Assembly (NCBI RefSeq): GCF_011766325.1
Contig: NZ_BLLG01000006.1
Location: 124,001 to 188,000, forward strand
DNA: 64,000 bases
Origin: Streptomyces pacificus
Lineage (GTDB): Bacteria > Actinomycetota > Actinomycetes > Streptomycetales > Streptomycetaceae
Direction: 5' to 3'
The notes beneath the pieces are model-generated. The model had not been told where the DNA came from. It did no database searches and worked only from the letters and a program-made list of their open reading frames with translations. Positions within the stretch are counted from its first letter, which is position 1. Each line of letters begins with the position of its first letter. Of this stretch, positions 20,796 to 30,427 are shown piece after piece. The position numbers and the translations under genes were made by a program.

Positions 20796-20824
20796 CCCGG
20801 CGGCCGCCCGCGCACGCCCCGCCG

Positions 20825-21574
20825 TCAGCAGACGTGCCGGTCGCGGGCCGGGTCGTACAGGTGGCTGTCGCGGAACCGCGCGGCCGCCAGAGTGCGGCCC
20901 ACCAGGATGACCGCCGTCCTCACGACACCCGCCTCCTTCGTCAGCCCGGCGATCTCGTCGAGTGTGCCCCGCAGGACCAGTTCGTCCGGGCGGCTGGCCA
21001 TGGCCACCACCGCGGCAGGGCAGTCGGGGCCGTAGTGCGGCAGCAGTTCCGCGACCACGCGGTCGATGTGGCGGGCGGCGAGGTGCAGGACGAGCAGTGC
21101 CCCGCTGCGGCCGAGGGTGGCCAGGTCCTCGCCCTCGGGCATGGGAGTGGCCTGCTGCGCGACCCTGGTCAGGATGACGGTCTGACCGACCGTCGGCACG
21201 GTCAGCTCCCGCTTCAGCGCCGCCGCAGCGGCGGCGAACGCCGGAACGCCCGGGATGACCTCGTAGGCGATCCCCGCCGCGTCCAGCCGCCGCATCTGCT
21301 CCGCCACCGCGCTGAAGACCGACGGGTCGCCCGAATGCAGCCGGGCGACATCACGGCCCTCCTCGTGGGCGCGGACGAACTCCTCGGTGATCGCGTCCAG
21401 ATCGAGGTCCGCGGTGTCCACCAGACGCGCGTCCGGCGGGCACTCGGCGAGAAGGTCGGCAGGGACGAGTGAGCCCGCGTAGAGGCACACCCGGCACGAG
21501 GCGAGCGTCCGCGCGCCCCGCAGGGTGATCAGATCGGCGGCACCGGGGCCCGCGCCGATGAAGTAGACGGTCAT
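20825..21574 (-). CDS. cobM: precorrin-4 C11-methyltransferase CobM
   Basis: 249 residues, a tetrapyrrole methylase. Landmarks are VYFIGAGPGAADLITLRGAR, CLYAGSLVPADLL, RLHSGDPSVFSAVAEQMRRL, YEVIPGVPAFAAAAAALKRE and LVLHLAARHIDRVV. It methylates C11 of precorrin-4. The ATG overlaps the cobL stop (ATGA), so cobL-cobM form a two-gene coupled unit on the minus strand, facing cobK. Confidence 0.95.
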   Translation of the reverse strand: MTVYFIGAGPGAADLITLRGARTLASCRVCLYAGSLVPADLLAECPPDARLVDTADLDLDAITEEFVRAHEEGRDVARLHSGDPSVFSAVAEQMRRLDAAGIAYEVIPGVPAFAAAAAALKRELTVPTVGQTVILTRVAQQATPMPEGEDLATLGRSGALLVLHLAARHIDRVVAELLPHYGPDCPAAVVAMASRPDELVLRGTLDEIAGLTKEAGVVRTAVILVGRTLAAARFRDSHLYDPARDRHVC

Positions 21575-22815
21575 GAGGATCCTCCTGCGGGGGGTTTGGT
21601 CACCGACCACTGAGTCACGGGCATCGCCTGCCGCCAGCCGGTGAACCCGCCCACCGGCACCGCGTGCGCCACCGCGAGCCGCACCAGCTCCCCGCCGTGC
21701 CGCAGATAGCGCTCGGCGAGCAGCGCCTCCGACTCCAGCGTCACCGTGTTGGCGACGAGCCGACCGCCCTCCGGCAGCGCGTCCCAGCAGGCGTCGAACA
21801 GCCCCGGCGCGGTGAGCCCGCCGCCGATGAACACCGCGTCCGGCACGGGCAGCTGGGCCAGCCCGTCCGGCGCCGCGGCGGTGACGACCCGCAGTCCGGG
21901 CACGCCGAGCGATTCGGCGTTCCGCTCGATGCGGCGCGCCCGCTCCGCGTCCCGCTCGACCGCGACCGCACGACACGACCGGTGCGTACGCATCCACTCG
22001 ATCGCGAGGGAACCGGAGCCGGAACCCACGTCCCAGAGCAGTTCGCCGGGGGCCGGCGCGAGCGCGGCGAGCGTCGCCGCGCGCACATGGCGCTTGGTCA
22101 GCTGGCCGTCGTTCTCATACGCCTCGTCGGGCAGCCCCGGGCCCGCGCCGAGCCGCAGCGCCCCGGGAGCGCGTACGCAGGCCACGGCGACGATGTTGAG
22201 CGGATCGCCCGGCGGATGGTTCCAGCTCTCCGCAGTACCGGATACCCGCTGCTCCCGTCCGGACCCGAGCTGCTCCAGCACCCGCATCCGGCTGGGGCCG
22301 AAACCCCTGGCGGTCAGCAGCGCCGCCACCTCCGCCGGGGTCGCCGCGCCCGCGCTCAGCACCAGCAGCCGGCGCCCGTGGTGGAGCGCCGCGGACAGCC
22401 CGGCGGCCGGCCTGCCGACCAGCGTCACGACCTCGGTCTCCTCCACCGGCCAGCCGAGGCGCGCGCAGGCGTACGAGACGGACGACGGGTGCGGCAGCAC
22501 GTGGACCGCCCCGGAGCCGGCGACCTCGGTGAGGGTGCGGCCGATGCCGTGGAACATCGGGTCACCGCTCGCGAGGACGGCCAGACGGCGGCCGGCGTGC
22601 TCGGCGAGCAGCACGGGTACGGCGGGGCGCAGCGGGGACGGCCACGGCACGCGCCGGCCCGTGCATTCGTCGTCGGGCAGCAGTGCGAGCTGGCGCGGGC
22701 CGCCGACGAGCACCTCGGCCGTGCGCAGCACGGCACGGGAGGTCTCGGGCAGTCCGTCCCAGCCATCGGCGCCGATCCCGACGACGGAGACGGCGGGGCG
22801 GGGGTCGGGGTTCAC
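21571..22815 (-). CDS. cobL: precorrin-6Y C5,15-methyltransferase (decarboxylating) CobL
   Basis: 414 residues with two parts: an N-terminal tetrapyrrole methylase (VVGIGADGWDGLPE, LASGDPMFHGIGRTL, VLPHPSSVSYACARLGWP) and a C-terminal CbiT-like SAM methyltransferase (LTKRHVRAATLAAL, LLWDVGSGSGSLAIEWMR, VFIGGGLTAPGLFDACW). It methylates C5 and C15 and decarboxylates the acetate at C12. The GTG start at 22815 has no ribosome-binding site, but TAGAGT ends exactly 7 nt upstream, suggesting a leaderless mRNA. Confidence 0.95.
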   Translation of the reverse strand: MNPDPRPAVSVVGIGADGWDGLPETSRAVLRTAEVLVGGPRQLALLPDDECTGRRVPWPSPLRPAVPVLLAEHAGRRLAVLASGDPMFHGIGRTLTEVAGSGAVHVLPHPSSVSYACARLGWPVEETEVVTLVGRPAAGLSAALHHGRRLLVLSAGAATPAEVAALLTARGFGPSRMRVLEQLGSGREQRVSGTAESWNHPPGDPLNIVAVACVRAPGALRLGAGPGLPDEAYENDGQLTKRHVRAATLAALAPAPGELLWDVGSGSGSLAIEWMRTHRSCRAVAVERDAERARRIERNAESLGVPGLRVVTAAAPDGLAQLPVPDAVFIGGGLTAPGLFDACWDALPEGGRLVANTVTLESEALLAERYLRHGGELVRLAVAHAVPVGGFTGWRQAMPVTQWSVTKPPAGGSS

Positions 22816-22912
22816 GGACCGGACTCTACTGACGAGCGGTGGAACACCTGGTCGCGGGGGTGGCGGCCAGGGCCGCCGTCGGGTGGGCCGTACGGGATCG
22901 GATCACCCCGGT

Positions 22913-22962
22913 GCCGGCGCTCAGCGCCGGCGGCGAAGCCCTCGCCGGCGCTGGGCGCCGGC
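22913..22962 (-). terminator. tandem hairpins downstream of ABC exporter
   Basis: Two near-identical stem-loops of the form GCCGGCGCTnnGCGCCGGC (22913-22931 and 22944-22962) separated by 12 bp, between the ABC permease stop codon and cobL. They look like a double terminator, or a duplicated protein- or RNA-binding hairpin. Confidence 0.5.
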
Positions 22963-23078
22963 AGCCCGTCTTCGCCGCAGGCGAGACCGGTCGGTACGTG
23001 GCTGAAGCCCCCACGTGAACGCGCGGGCGGAGTCATACGTCCGCATTCCGAACGCGCGGGTCCGGCCCCGTCGGGCCG

Positions 23079-23933
23079 TCAACGGCGGTTGTACAGGCGC
23101 ATGGTGGCGGCGCCGAAGCCCATCACGAACACCGCCGCCCAGCCCAGGGTCCAACCGATGTCGGCCATGGGCCAGTTGCCGGCCATCAGCTCCCGTACCG
23201 CCGTCGCCAGATGGGTGACCGGGCTGTTGTTGACGAACGCCTGCAGCCAGCCGGGCATGGTCTTCGGCTCGACGAAGACATTGCTCAGGAAGGTGAGCGG
23301 GAAGATCACCATCATGCTGACGCCCATGACGGATTTCTCCGTGCGCAGCAGCAGCCCGAACATCGTCCAGATCCAGGAGAAGGCGAAGGAGAAGACGAGC
23401 AGCAGGGCCACCCCGAGCAGGACGCCCAGCGGCCCGCCCCCCGGCCGGTAGCCGATGACCATCCCTACCGTCAGCAGCACGGCGGACGCGATGACATAGC
23501 GGACCACATCGCCGAGGAGATAGCCCACCATCGGCGCGGGCCGCCAGATCGGCAGAGTGCGGAAGCGGTCGAAGACACCCTTGTCGATGTCGGTGTTGAT
23601 GGCGACTCCCGTATACATCGTGATCATCACGACGCTCATCACCAGGATGCCGGGGAGCAGGAACTGGATGTACGCGTCGACCGACCCGGCCAGCGCCCCT
23701 CCGAAGAGGTAGGTGTACATCAGCACCATCATGATCGGAAACGCCGTGACGTCGAACAGCTGTTCCGGCACATGCTTGATCTTGAGCATGGCGCGCCAGC
23801 CGAAGGTCATGGACGCGGAGAGGGCGCTCGGGCGGGCCGGGCGTTCCCCGGCGACCAGCAGGGCCGCCAGGGACTCCGTCCGGGGAGCGTTGCGGGTGAG
23901 GTCCTCGGCTTCCCGGGTCACTGCGGTGCTCAT
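23079..23933 (-). CDS. ABC-2 type permease (DrrB-like)
   Basis: 284 residues with about six membrane helices. The pattern ([73 protein letters not shown]) matches daunorubicin-resistance-type ABC-2 permeases, which export drugs or lipids. It overlaps the upstream ATPase gene by 4 nt and should form the exporter with it. The substrate is unknown; no biosynthetic cluster is adjacent. Confidence 0.93.
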   Translation of the reverse strand: MSTAVTREAEDLTRNAPRTESLAALLVAGERPARPSALSASMTFGWRAMLKIKHVPEQLFDVTAFPIMMVLMYTYLFGGALAGSVDAYIQFLLPGILVMSVVMITMYTGVAINTDIDKGVFDRFRTLPIWRPAPMVGYLLGDVVRYVIASAVLLTVGMVIGYRPGGGPLGVLLGVALLLVFSFAFSWIWTMFGLLLRTEKSVMGVSMMVIFPLTFLSNVFVEPKTMPGWLQAFVNNSPVTHLATAVRELMAGNWPMADIGWTLGWAAVFVMGFGAATMRLYNRR

Positions 23934-24916
23934 GCGGTGGCTTCCTTCTCCGTGTCGGGCGTGCGGTCGGTCAAAGCGAGGAAGACCTCGTCCAGGCTGG
24001 GCTGGCCCAGTGCGAAGGTGTCGACGGTGATGCCCTCGCGGGCCAGTTCGGCCAGTGCCCGGGCGGCCTGGTCCGCGGCTCCGAGTTCCGTGCTGTGGCC
24101 GTCGACCCGGGCCGTCAGGGCCACCGGGTCCGGGTCGAGCTGGACCCCGGCGTTCAGCGCGGCGGTGAGGACGCGTTCGGCGTCCGGGCGCCGCGCGGCG
24201 TCGCGCAACCGCACATGGACGGCTCCGGCTCCGACGGACGCCTTCAGCTCGCCCTTGGTCCCCTCGGCGATCACCCGGCCGTGGTCGATGACGGCGACGC
24301 GGGAGGCCAGCTGGTCGGCTTCGTCCAGGTACTGCGTGGTCAGCAGGACGGTCGTACCCTCAGCGACGACGGCCCGCACGATGTCCCAGACCTGGTTGCG
24401 GCTGCGCGGGTCGAGACCGGTCGTCGGCTCGTCCAGGAAGAGCAGGTCGGGAGTGTTGAGGATCGACGCGGCGATGTCGATGCGGCGCCGCATACCCCCC
24501 GAGTAGTTCTTCACCTGGCGTTCGGCGGCCTCCGTCAGCCCGAACGCGTCGAGCAGCTGCTCGGCCCGGACGCGTGCGGCCCGCTTTCCGTGGCCGAGGA
24601 GCCTGGCGAGCAGGAGCAGGTTCTCCGTGCCGGTCAGATCCTCGTCCACCGAGGCGTACTGCCCGGTGAGGCTGACCCTGCCGCGCACCGTGTCGGCTTC
24701 CGCCAGCACATCGCTGCCGAAGACCAGCGCCTCGCCGCCGTCCGGCCTGAGGAGGGTGGCCAGCATCTTCACCGTGGTCGTCTTTCCGGCCCCGTTCGGC
24801 CCCAGGAGGCCGTAGACGGAGCCGGCGGGCACACGGAGATCGACGCCGTCGACGGCCCGGTTCGCACCGAACACCTTCACCAGGGCGTTCGTCTCGATGG
24901 CCATATCCGTACTCAT
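23930..24916 (-). CDS. ABC transporter ATPase (DrrA-like)
   Basis: 328 residues. Walker [11 protein letters not shown], signature [15 protein letters not shown], Walker [21 protein letters not shown] and the H-loop region [12 protein letters not shown] are all present. The C-terminal extension after about residue 225 is typical of DrrA-type ATPases. ATG 24916 follows GAAGGAAC. It is translationally coupled to the permease. Confidence 0.95.
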   Translation of the reverse strand: MSTDMAIETNALVKVFGANRAVDGVDLRVPAGSVYGLLGPNGAGKTTTVKMLATLLRPDGGEALVFGSDVLAEADTVRGRVSLTGQYASVDEDLTGTENLLLLARLLGHGKRAARVRAEQLLDAFGLTEAAERQVKNYSGGMRRRIDIAASILNTPDLLFLDEPTTGLDPRSRNQVWDIVRAVVAEGTTVLLTTQYLDEADQLASRVAVIDHGRVIAEGTKGELKASVGAGAVHVRLRDAARRPDAERVLTAALNAGVQLDPDPVALTARVDGHSTELGAADQAARALAELAREGITVDTFALGQPSLDEVFLALTDRTPDTEKEATA

Positions 24917-25459
24917 CGTCGAGTTCCTTCGGTTCCTTCGCTGCGGTGGCCGCGGTCGCGGTCCGCGGGGTGGTCCGGGCAGCGGGGCGGGTCGGGGCAG
25001 CGGGGCGGGTCGGGGCAGCGGGGCGGGTCAGGGGGACGGGACGGGGGCGGGAGCGGGGGCTTGCGGACCTCTCCCGGTCTCGCTCGGACAGGTCCTCCAC
25101 GAGATGCAGACCGATGCCGTCGCACAAACTCACCGCACGGGGCACGGTGAAATCCGTCCGGAGCCTCTCCTCGACCGCGTACGGTCCCCGCGAGCCGCGT
25201 CCGTACTCACAGGTGACGGGATCTCGCGGCCCGGTCCCCCCTTCCGGGGTGTGACCGCACTCCTCCCGGCGCTCTGGGACTCCAAGCGCTCCCGGACCGC
25301 TCGGGCCTCCCGGACCCCGGAGGACGGGAGGGTGTTCCTCGTATACGACATGCATCGGGACGGCAGCCGGGGGCGCCCCGCAGCGGGCGGTACGGGGGGC
25401 TCCTCCGGGGACCGGCTCTCTCCGCTCTCTCCCCGGTCCCACCCCGCAGGGCGCGAGAG
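24917..25459. other. intergenic region with 18-bp tandem repeat
   Basis: About 540 bp upstream of the exporter. Three copies of an 18-bp unit beginning GGGCAGCGGGGCGGGTC lie at 24977-25030. A minus-strand stretch near 25090-25200 reads protein-like (RTDFTVPRAVSLCDGIGL) but has no recognisable family or start. No supported gene. Confidence 0.5.
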
Positions 25460-25503
25460 CGCGAGGCGCGGCCGCCGGATCGGATCCGGCGGCCGCGCCT
25501 CGC
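25460..25503 (-). terminator. 44-bp perfect palindrome downstream of small membrane protein
   Basis: Uninterrupted inverted repeat with 22-bp arms (25460-25481 and 25482-25503), centred on GGATCGGATCC, 35 bp past the stop codon at 25538. No T-tract. It is probably a terminator, acting mainly on the minus-strand gene. Confidence 0.75.
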
Positions 25504-25537
25504 GAGGTGCCTCGGGGGGAGACGTGATGCCTCGACG

Positions 25538-25915
25538 TCATTCCTCGTGGACGTAGAAGGTGTAGAGCATCACGCAGAACGTCGCCGCCGCGATGATCGC
25601 GGACAGCACCACAGACATGAGGATGCTGTCACCGGACAGGCTGTGGAGATAGCCGAAGGCGCTGCCGACGAGCACCGCGTAGGCAGCGGCGCGCAGCTCC
25701 CGCGGGAGACCGTGCTGGTAGCGGCCCAGGGCGTAGCAGAGCCCGGCGAGCACCACGCAGGAGACGAGTCCGATCGCGAACTGCGCGGCCCCGGACTCAC
25801 CGGACATCCGGGCGAGGAAGGACGTGTAGAGGCCGTAGATCACGCCGAGCACGGCCGGCAGCACCATGCCCAGGGTGCTGCTTTGGCGCCGCTGGGGCAC
25901 CGCCGTGTGGGCCAT
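25538..25915 (-). CDS. small integral membrane protein, unknown function
   Basis: 125 residues with four hydrophobic segments (about 16-35, 45-63, 75-92 and 98-119), e.g. GMVLPAVLGVIYGLYTSFLA and IGLVSCVVLAGLCYALG. It lacks recognisable motifs and ends YTFYVHEE. ATG 25915 is preceded by a good AAGGAG. Not recognised beyond a generic streptomycete membrane protein. Confidence 0.8.
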   Translation of the reverse strand: MAHTAVPQRRQSSTLGMVLPAVLGVIYGLYTSFLARMSGESGAAQFAIGLVSCVVLAGLCYALGRYQHGLPRELRAAAYAVLVGSAFGYLHSLSGDSILMSVVLSAIIAAATFCVMLYTFYVHEE

Positions 25916-26265
25916 GGCAGAACTCCTTCCGCTCCGTCCCCCGGCTCCCCTCCCGTCCCCTCCCGTCGCCTCCCGTCCCCTCCCCCAGCGGACACCCGGG
26001 CAGCCCGTGCGGCAAGTGGATCAGGGCGGGGGCCATGCACCGCCCCGGGCGCCGGGCCCCGGCGGACGCGGCCCGGCGGGCACCGGGCGGGACCGGGCAG
26101 CACCGGGCGGGACCGGGCGGGACCGGGCGGAAGCCCGCGGAACCCGGCGGGATTGCGCCCCGGAGGCACCGGCAGCGTCCGGGGGAACCCGCCGGGCGGC
26201 ACCGGCCGTAACCCGGACGGATCCGCCGAAGTGCCGTGGCGGGCCCTTCGCCCCACGATGGCCCC
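25916..26265. other. intergenic region with GC-rich repeats
   Basis: Contains TCCCCTCCCGTC-type repeats (about 25945-25985) and a 10-bp GGGACCGGGC repeat (about 26085-26135). It probably holds promoters for both divergent membrane-protein genes. No gene is seen. Confidence 0.5.
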
Positions 26266-26688
26266 ATGAGCCAACACACTGCACGGAGCGAGTCGGGGGC
26301 CGGTCCGGACAACGGATGGGCGGCGGGCGGCACCCTCTTCGCCGGGGTCCTGATGATGGTCATCGGAATCATCAGCATCCTCGAAGGGATCGCCGGCATC
26401 GTCGAGGACGAGGTCTACTTCCGGGTCGGCGGCTATGTCTTCTCGTGGAATCTCACCGCCTGGGGCTGGGTCCATCTGGTCCTGGGCGTCCTGGTGGCGG
26501 TCACCGGCTGGGGAATCCTCAGGGGCATGGAATGGTCGCGCTACCTGGGTGTCGCCCTGGCGTCGCTCAACATCATCGTCCAGTTCCTGTTCCTGCCCTA
26601 CCAGCCGATCTGGGCGTTCTTCTCCATGGCCGTCTCGGTGTTCGTCATCTGGGCGCTGGTGTCCACGGAATCCCACCGCACCGCCTGA
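26266..26688 (+). CDS. DUF7144-like four-helix membrane protein
   Basis: 140 residues. After a polar N-terminus (about 1-20) there are four hydrophobic helices: GTLFAGVLMMVIGIISILEG, then LTAWGWVHLVLGVLVAVTG, YLGVALASLNIIVQFLFLP and FFSMAVSVFVIWAL. The WGW.H..LG pattern and helix spacing match the DUF7144 family of actinobacterial membrane proteins as I recall it. Function unknown. CACGAT lies 6 nt before the ATG and there is no ribosome-binding site, so translation may be leaderless. Confidence 0.85.
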   Translation: MSQHTARSESGAGPDNGWAAGGTLFAGVLMMVIGIISILEGIAGIVEDEVYFRVGGYVFSWNLTAWGWVHLVLGVLVAVTGWGILRGMEWSRYLGVALASLNIIVQFLFLPYQPIWAFFSMAVSVFVIWALVSTESHRTA

Positions 26689-26714
26689 CCCGGCGTCGGC
26701 CCGTCCCGGCCGGA

Positions 26715-26750
26715 TCCCCGGTGACCCGGGTGACCCGGGTGACCCCATAT
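26715..26750 (+). repeat. 9-bp tandem repeat
   Basis: About four copies of GTGACCCGG just after the DUF7144-like gene. Confidence 0.7.
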
Positions 26751-26883
26751 GCCCCGCGTGACCCGGCCCGATCCCGCCCGGTCCCGTGGGGTGTCCCGCG
26801 CGGGATCGGCCGAGCCGGCCGGCCCCCGGGCCGTCCCTCAGCCGCCGTTCGCCATCAGCAGCTCGAACTCGAACGGATCGTGC

Positions 26884-26971
26884 CGTGAACGATCACGAGG
26901 CCGAGTTCGCGTTCGGCGTCGAGCTGCTGATATCGGCACTGCTCGGACTGGCTCCGGTGGCGCCGGACTGA
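26884..26971 (+). pseudogene. possible TetR C-terminal relic
   Basis: A short in-frame stretch (EAEFAFGVELLISALLGLAP then stop) resembles the final helix of many TetR-family regulators (EFGLxLLLxGL). Nothing upstream in any frame gives a helix-turn-helix, so if real it is only a tail. The call is speculative. It lies in the 388-bp gap between the DUF7144-like gene and the lipoprotein, which otherwise holds no supported gene. Confidence 0.2.
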
Positions 26972-27076
26972 CGCGGCACCGGACGGCGGCACCGGACGGC
27001 GGCCCGGGCTGCCGGTCGGACGACCGGCCGGCCGGCCGACTGGCCGAACCCGCGCCGGGGGCGCACTCTGGTCCGT

Positions 27077-27535
27077 ATGAGATCGAGCCATGGGATACGG
27101 AACGCCGTCGTGGCCGCCGCGAGCGCCGTCGCGCTCGGGGCCGGGATGACCGGCTGTACGAACGACAGTGGCGAGACCCCGAGGTCGGTGGCATCCGAGG
27201 CGGGTGAGGCCGTGCAGTCGGCCACCGCGGCCGCGGCCTCCGAGATGGCGAAGATCAAGGACGGTCTCAACGCCACGTCCGAGGTGAAGGCCGGCCCCAC
27301 AGAGGCCGAGAACAACCGCCTCTCCAACGAGATCACCGCGACGAATCCCACCGACCAGACCGTCGACTACACGGTCCTGGTCAACTGGAAGGACACCGAC
27401 GGGAATCTGCTGGACGCGACCGTCGTGTCGATCGACGCGGTACCCCCCGGCGGTACGAAGTCGGCGAAGGCGCAGACCCATCGGGACCTCTCGGGCACGC
27501 CGCGGGCCGAGATCGTGCAGGCGATCCGGCACTGA
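27077..27535 (+). CDS. putative lipoprotein
   Basis: 152 residues with a lipoprotein signal peptide: basic MRSSHGIRN, a hydrophobic core and lipobox GMTGC with the lipidated Cys at residue 27. The mature part has a helical Ala/Ser/Glu region and then a beta-rich domain (EITATNPTDQTVDYTVLVNW, VPPGGTKSAKAQT) resembling the FxLYD/immunoglobulin-like fold. It is expected on the outer face of the membrane. Function unknown. CACTCT ends 7 nt before the ATG, so the mRNA may be leaderless. Confidence 0.82.
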   Translation: MRSSHGIRNAVVAAASAVALGAGMTGCTNDSGETPRSVASEAGEAVQSATAAAASEMAKIKDGLNATSEVKAGPTEAENNRLSNEITATNPTDQTVDYTVLVNWKDTDGNLLDATVVSIDAVPPGGTKSAKAQTHRDLSGTPRAEIVQAIRH

Positions 27536-27590
27536 GAGCCCGTCACGGCCATTCGGTCGCCTCAGGTCCCGTCGGCGGTGGCCGGCGGGA

Positions 27591-27680
27591 CGCCACGGAA
27601 CCGAAGACGGTCGCCACGGAACCGAAGACGGCCGTCGACGGGACCGGCGGCGGCCGTCGACGGGACCGGCGGCGGCCGTC
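27591..27680 (+). repeat. two adjacent tandem duplications
   Basis: CGCCACGGAACCGAAGACGG occurs twice in tandem (21-bp period, 27591-27632), followed by about two copies of a 22-bp unit containing GTCGACGGGACCGGCGGCGG. Confidence 0.85.
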
Positions 27681-27861
27681 ACGCAACCCGGGGCGGTCGA
27701 CGAACCGGTGCCGGCGGTCACGGGAGCCGGTGACCACCTGCCATGTGCGGTGGGCGGCGATCGCGGGTCGGACGGAACGGTTCCCCGGGCTCCGGCGGAC
27801 GGAACGGCGCGCCGCCCGCCGCCCGCCGGCCGCCGGCACCGAACCGCACCAGGGGTGGCAG

Positions 27862-29844
27862 GTGACAGGGGTGGCAGTGGAGGAGCGAGGACGGCTGGCC
27901 CCGCCGGCATGGCTGGTGTCCGCACTGCGCCCGCAGCGCACCCCCGTGAACTGGGCGGCGGTCGCCCGCGCGTCCGTGGCGCTCTCGGCCCCCCTCGCCG
28001 TGGGCTTCGCCGTGGACCGGCCGGTGTTCGGGGCACTGGTGTCGATCGGTGCCCTCGCCGGAGTCATCGGCGACACCGCCGACGCCTACCGGATGCGTCT
28101 TCTCAACATCGCCGTGCCCCAGGTCTTCGGAGCCGTCGGGGTCACGCTCGGCACGGTCGCGTACGGCAGGGGATGGCTGACCGTCGCCGTCCTCACCCTG
28201 GTGGCCCTGGCCTCCGGAATGATCTCGTCCATCGGCGCCGTGGCCTCGGCCTCGGGACTGCTGCTGTTGCTCAACGCGGTCATCGGGTCGGGGCTGCCGC
28301 TGCCCCGGCCCTGGTGGGCGCCCGCACTGCTGCTCGGTCTCGGCGGCCTGTTCGTCCTGGTCCTCGCGCTTCTCGGCTGGCCTCTGCGCGGCGGCGCACC
28401 CGAGCGGTCCGCGGTCGCCCGCGCCTACCGGGCGGTCGCCGAGCTGCTGGAAGCGGCCGGCGGCAGCGGGTTCGGCGAGCGCCGCCAGGCAGTCACCCAG
28501 TCACTCAACGACTCCTACGACGTGATCCTCGCCCGCCGCGCCATCGACCACGTCCGCAACCCCACGCTGGTGACGCTGCTGGCGCAGCTCAACGCCCTGA
28601 TCCCGGTCGTCGAGGCCGCCCTCGCCGCTCACCAGCGCGGCCGTCCCCTCCCCGCGGACGCGGTCACCCAGGTCCGGAGGCTCGCCGACGCGGTGGAACG
28701 CGGCCCCACCGGCCCGTACCGGCCGGACCTGGCACCGCCCGGCACCCCCACCGAACGCGCGGTCGACCAGGCCCTGCGGCACGCATCCGATGTCGTCCTC
28801 GGGAACGATCCCGACCCCCGCGACCCCCGCGGCACGGACGACCGCCTCGGCCGTCCCGCCGCGCTGGGGGTCCGAGTCCGCCGCGCGGCACGCGAGGTGC
28901 TGTTCTGCGAGGCGTCCTGGCGCTACGGACTGCGGCTCGCACTGTGCATCGGCCTCGCCCAGACGCTGGTCTCGGTCGTGGAGCTGGAACGGTCGTACTG
29001 GGTCCCCCTGACCGTCACCTTCGTCCTGAAGCCCGACTTCGGCTCGGTCTTCTCCCGCGCCGTGGCTCGCGGACTGGGCACGGTGGCGGGCCTGGTGGTC
29101 GCGGCGGCCGTGCTCGCCGAGGTGCCGCGCGGCTGGTGGGACGTTCCCGTGCTGTTCGTCCTCGGCGGACTCATCCCCGCGTTCTCGGCCAAGGGGTACG
29201 CCTTTCAGACGGCGGCGATCACACCGGTGATCCTGCTGCTGTCCGACCTGCTCAGCCGCCAGGGGATCGGACTGGTCGGGGCCCGTCTGGTGGACAGCCT
29301 CATCGGCTGCGCGATCGTGCTGGTCGCCGGGTACCTGCTCTGGCCGGAGAGCTGGCACAGCCGCATCGGGGACCGGCTCGCGGACTCGGTCGACCATGCC
29401 GCGCGCCATGTGTCGCTGGCCTTCCGCACCGACGCCGACCAGGCGGAGAAGGCACGGTCCCGGCGCCGGCTGTACCGGGACCTCTCGGCCGTGCGCTCGG
29501 AGTTCCAGCGTGCCCTCACCGAGCCGCCCCCCACGGGCGCGCGCGCGAAGGCGTGGTGGCCGCTCGTCGTCGCCGTCGAACGGATCGCGGACGCCACGAC
29601 CGCGGCCAGGGTCCGCGTCGACCACGGTGCGGCGCCGCCCGCGCGGGGCGAAGTCGACGATGTCGTACGGCAGCTGCACGAACTCGCCGGGGACATCCGC
29701 TCCCGTGCGGAACCCTCCGGGGTGCGGGCGGAACCGGAGGGAGACGAGGTGAGCGTCCTCGAACCGCTCCGCCAGGAGGTGGCGGCAGCGCGCATGATCG
29801 CCTCCCCGTCCACGAACACACCCGGCACACCCCCCGCGCCATGA
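27862..29844 (+). CDS. FUSC-family membrane protein
   Basis: 660 residues with two clusters of membrane helices (about 30-175 and 370-510), each about six helices, separated and followed by soluble helical regions. This is the fusaric acid resistance/aromatic acid exporter (FUSC, YccS/AaeB-like) architecture. Landmarks are ARASVALSAPLAVGFAVDRP, ERSYWVPLTVTFVLKPDFGS, FSRAVARGLGTVAGLVVAAA and SLIGCAIVLVAGYLLWPESW. The substrate is unknown. I prefer GTG 27862 because AGGGG lies 6 nt upstream and the protein then begins just before the conserved region; the frame stays open further upstream. No partner gene is adjacent. Confidence 0.85.
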   Translation: MTGVAVEERGRLAPPAWLVSALRPQRTPVNWAAVARASVALSAPLAVGFAVDRPVFGALVSIGALAGVIGDTADAYRMRLLNIAVPQVFGAVGVTLGTVAYGRGWLTVAVLTLVALASGMISSIGAVASASGLLLLLNAVIGSGLPLPRPWWAPALLLGLGGLFVLVLALLGWPLRGGAPERSAVARAYRAVAELLEAAGGSGFGERRQAVTQSLNDSYDVILARRAIDHVRNPTLVTLLAQLNALIPVVEAALAAHQRGRPLPADAVTQVRRLADAVERGPTGPYRPDLAPPGTPTERAVDQALRHASDVVLGNDPDPRDPRGTDDRLGRPAALGVRVRRAAREVLFCEASWRYGLRLALCIGLAQTLVSVVELERSYWVPLTVTFVLKPDFGSVFSRAVARGLGTVAGLVVAAAVLAEVPRGWWDVPVLFVLGGLIPAFSAKGYAFQTAAITPVILLLSDLLSRQGIGLVGARLVDSLIGCAIVLVAGYLLWPESWHSRIGDRLADSVDHAARHVSLAFRTDADQAEKARSRRRLYRDLSAVRSEFQRALTEPPPTGARAKAWWPLVVAVERIADATTAARVRVDHGAAPPARGEVDDVVRQLHELAGDIRSRAEPSGVRAEPEGDEVSVLEPLRQEVAAARMIASPSTNTPGTPPAP

Positions 29845-30019
29845 CCGCGCGTACGGTACGGCCCACCCCGGGCACCCCGGTCCGCATGAGCGCTTCGCGG
29901 GTACGGGACATGACCCGCCCCGGGCAGCCGGGAGAGCCCTGACGGCACGGGCGTCACGGTTCCGAACCCGGTCACCGAACAGCGTCACCGAACACGGCAC
30001 CGCCGCAGCACCGTCCCCG

Positions 30020-30427
30020 TCAGCGGGAGGACGTCCGGCCGTGGAGGCGCTCCATCTCCCTGCGGTCGCGCTTCGTCGGCCGGCCCGCGCCACGGTCCCG
30101 CACCCCTGTAGGCGCGGTGAGTTCACGCGGCGGGGGCGGCGGGCTGTTGTCCACGTAGCACTGCACCGCCGCGGGCGCACCGACGCGTTTGCGGATGATG
30201 CGGGAGACCACCACGATCCGCTCCCGGTCAGCGTGGAAGAGACGCACCTCGTCCCCGGTCTTCAGCGCGTGCGCGGGTTTGACGCGCTCGCCGTTGACCC
30301 GAACATGGCCTCCACGGCAGGCCGCCGCCGCCTGCGAACGGGTCTTGGTCAGCCGGACCGACCAGATCCAGACGTCGACCCGCACGGTCCCTTCAGCGGC
30401 CCCAGGGGCCCCCGTGTCATCCGCCAT
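30020..30427 (-). CDS. S4-domain RNA-binding protein (Hsp15/HslR-like)
   Basis: 135 residues. The N-terminal S4 domain (about 15-75) reads VRVDVWIWSVRLTKTRSQAAAACRGGHVRVNGERVKPAHALKTGDEV, typical of the Hsp15-like group that binds stalled 50S subunits carrying nascent chains. The C-terminus is Pro- and Arg-rich (GAGRPTKRDRREMERLHG). ATG 30427 has no ribosome-binding site, but TACCCT ends exactly 7 nt upstream, so a leaderless mRNA is likely. Confidence 0.9.
   Translation of the reverse strand: MADDTGAPGAAEGTVRVDVWIWSVRLTKTRSQAAAACRGGHVRVNGERVKPAHALKTGDEVRLFHADRERIVVVSRIIRKRVGAPAAVQCYVDNSPPPPPRELTAPTGVRDRGAGRPTKRDRREMERLHGRTSSR

Noticed and set aside
20310..20796. Frames encoding SVGRCGRSVGAVGRWV repeats
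   Set aside because: Translation artefact of the 17-bp tandem repeat between cobK and cobM.
23079..24916. Part of an antibiotic biosynthetic cluster
   Set aside because: The DrrAB-type exporter has no biosynthetic neighbours in the window.
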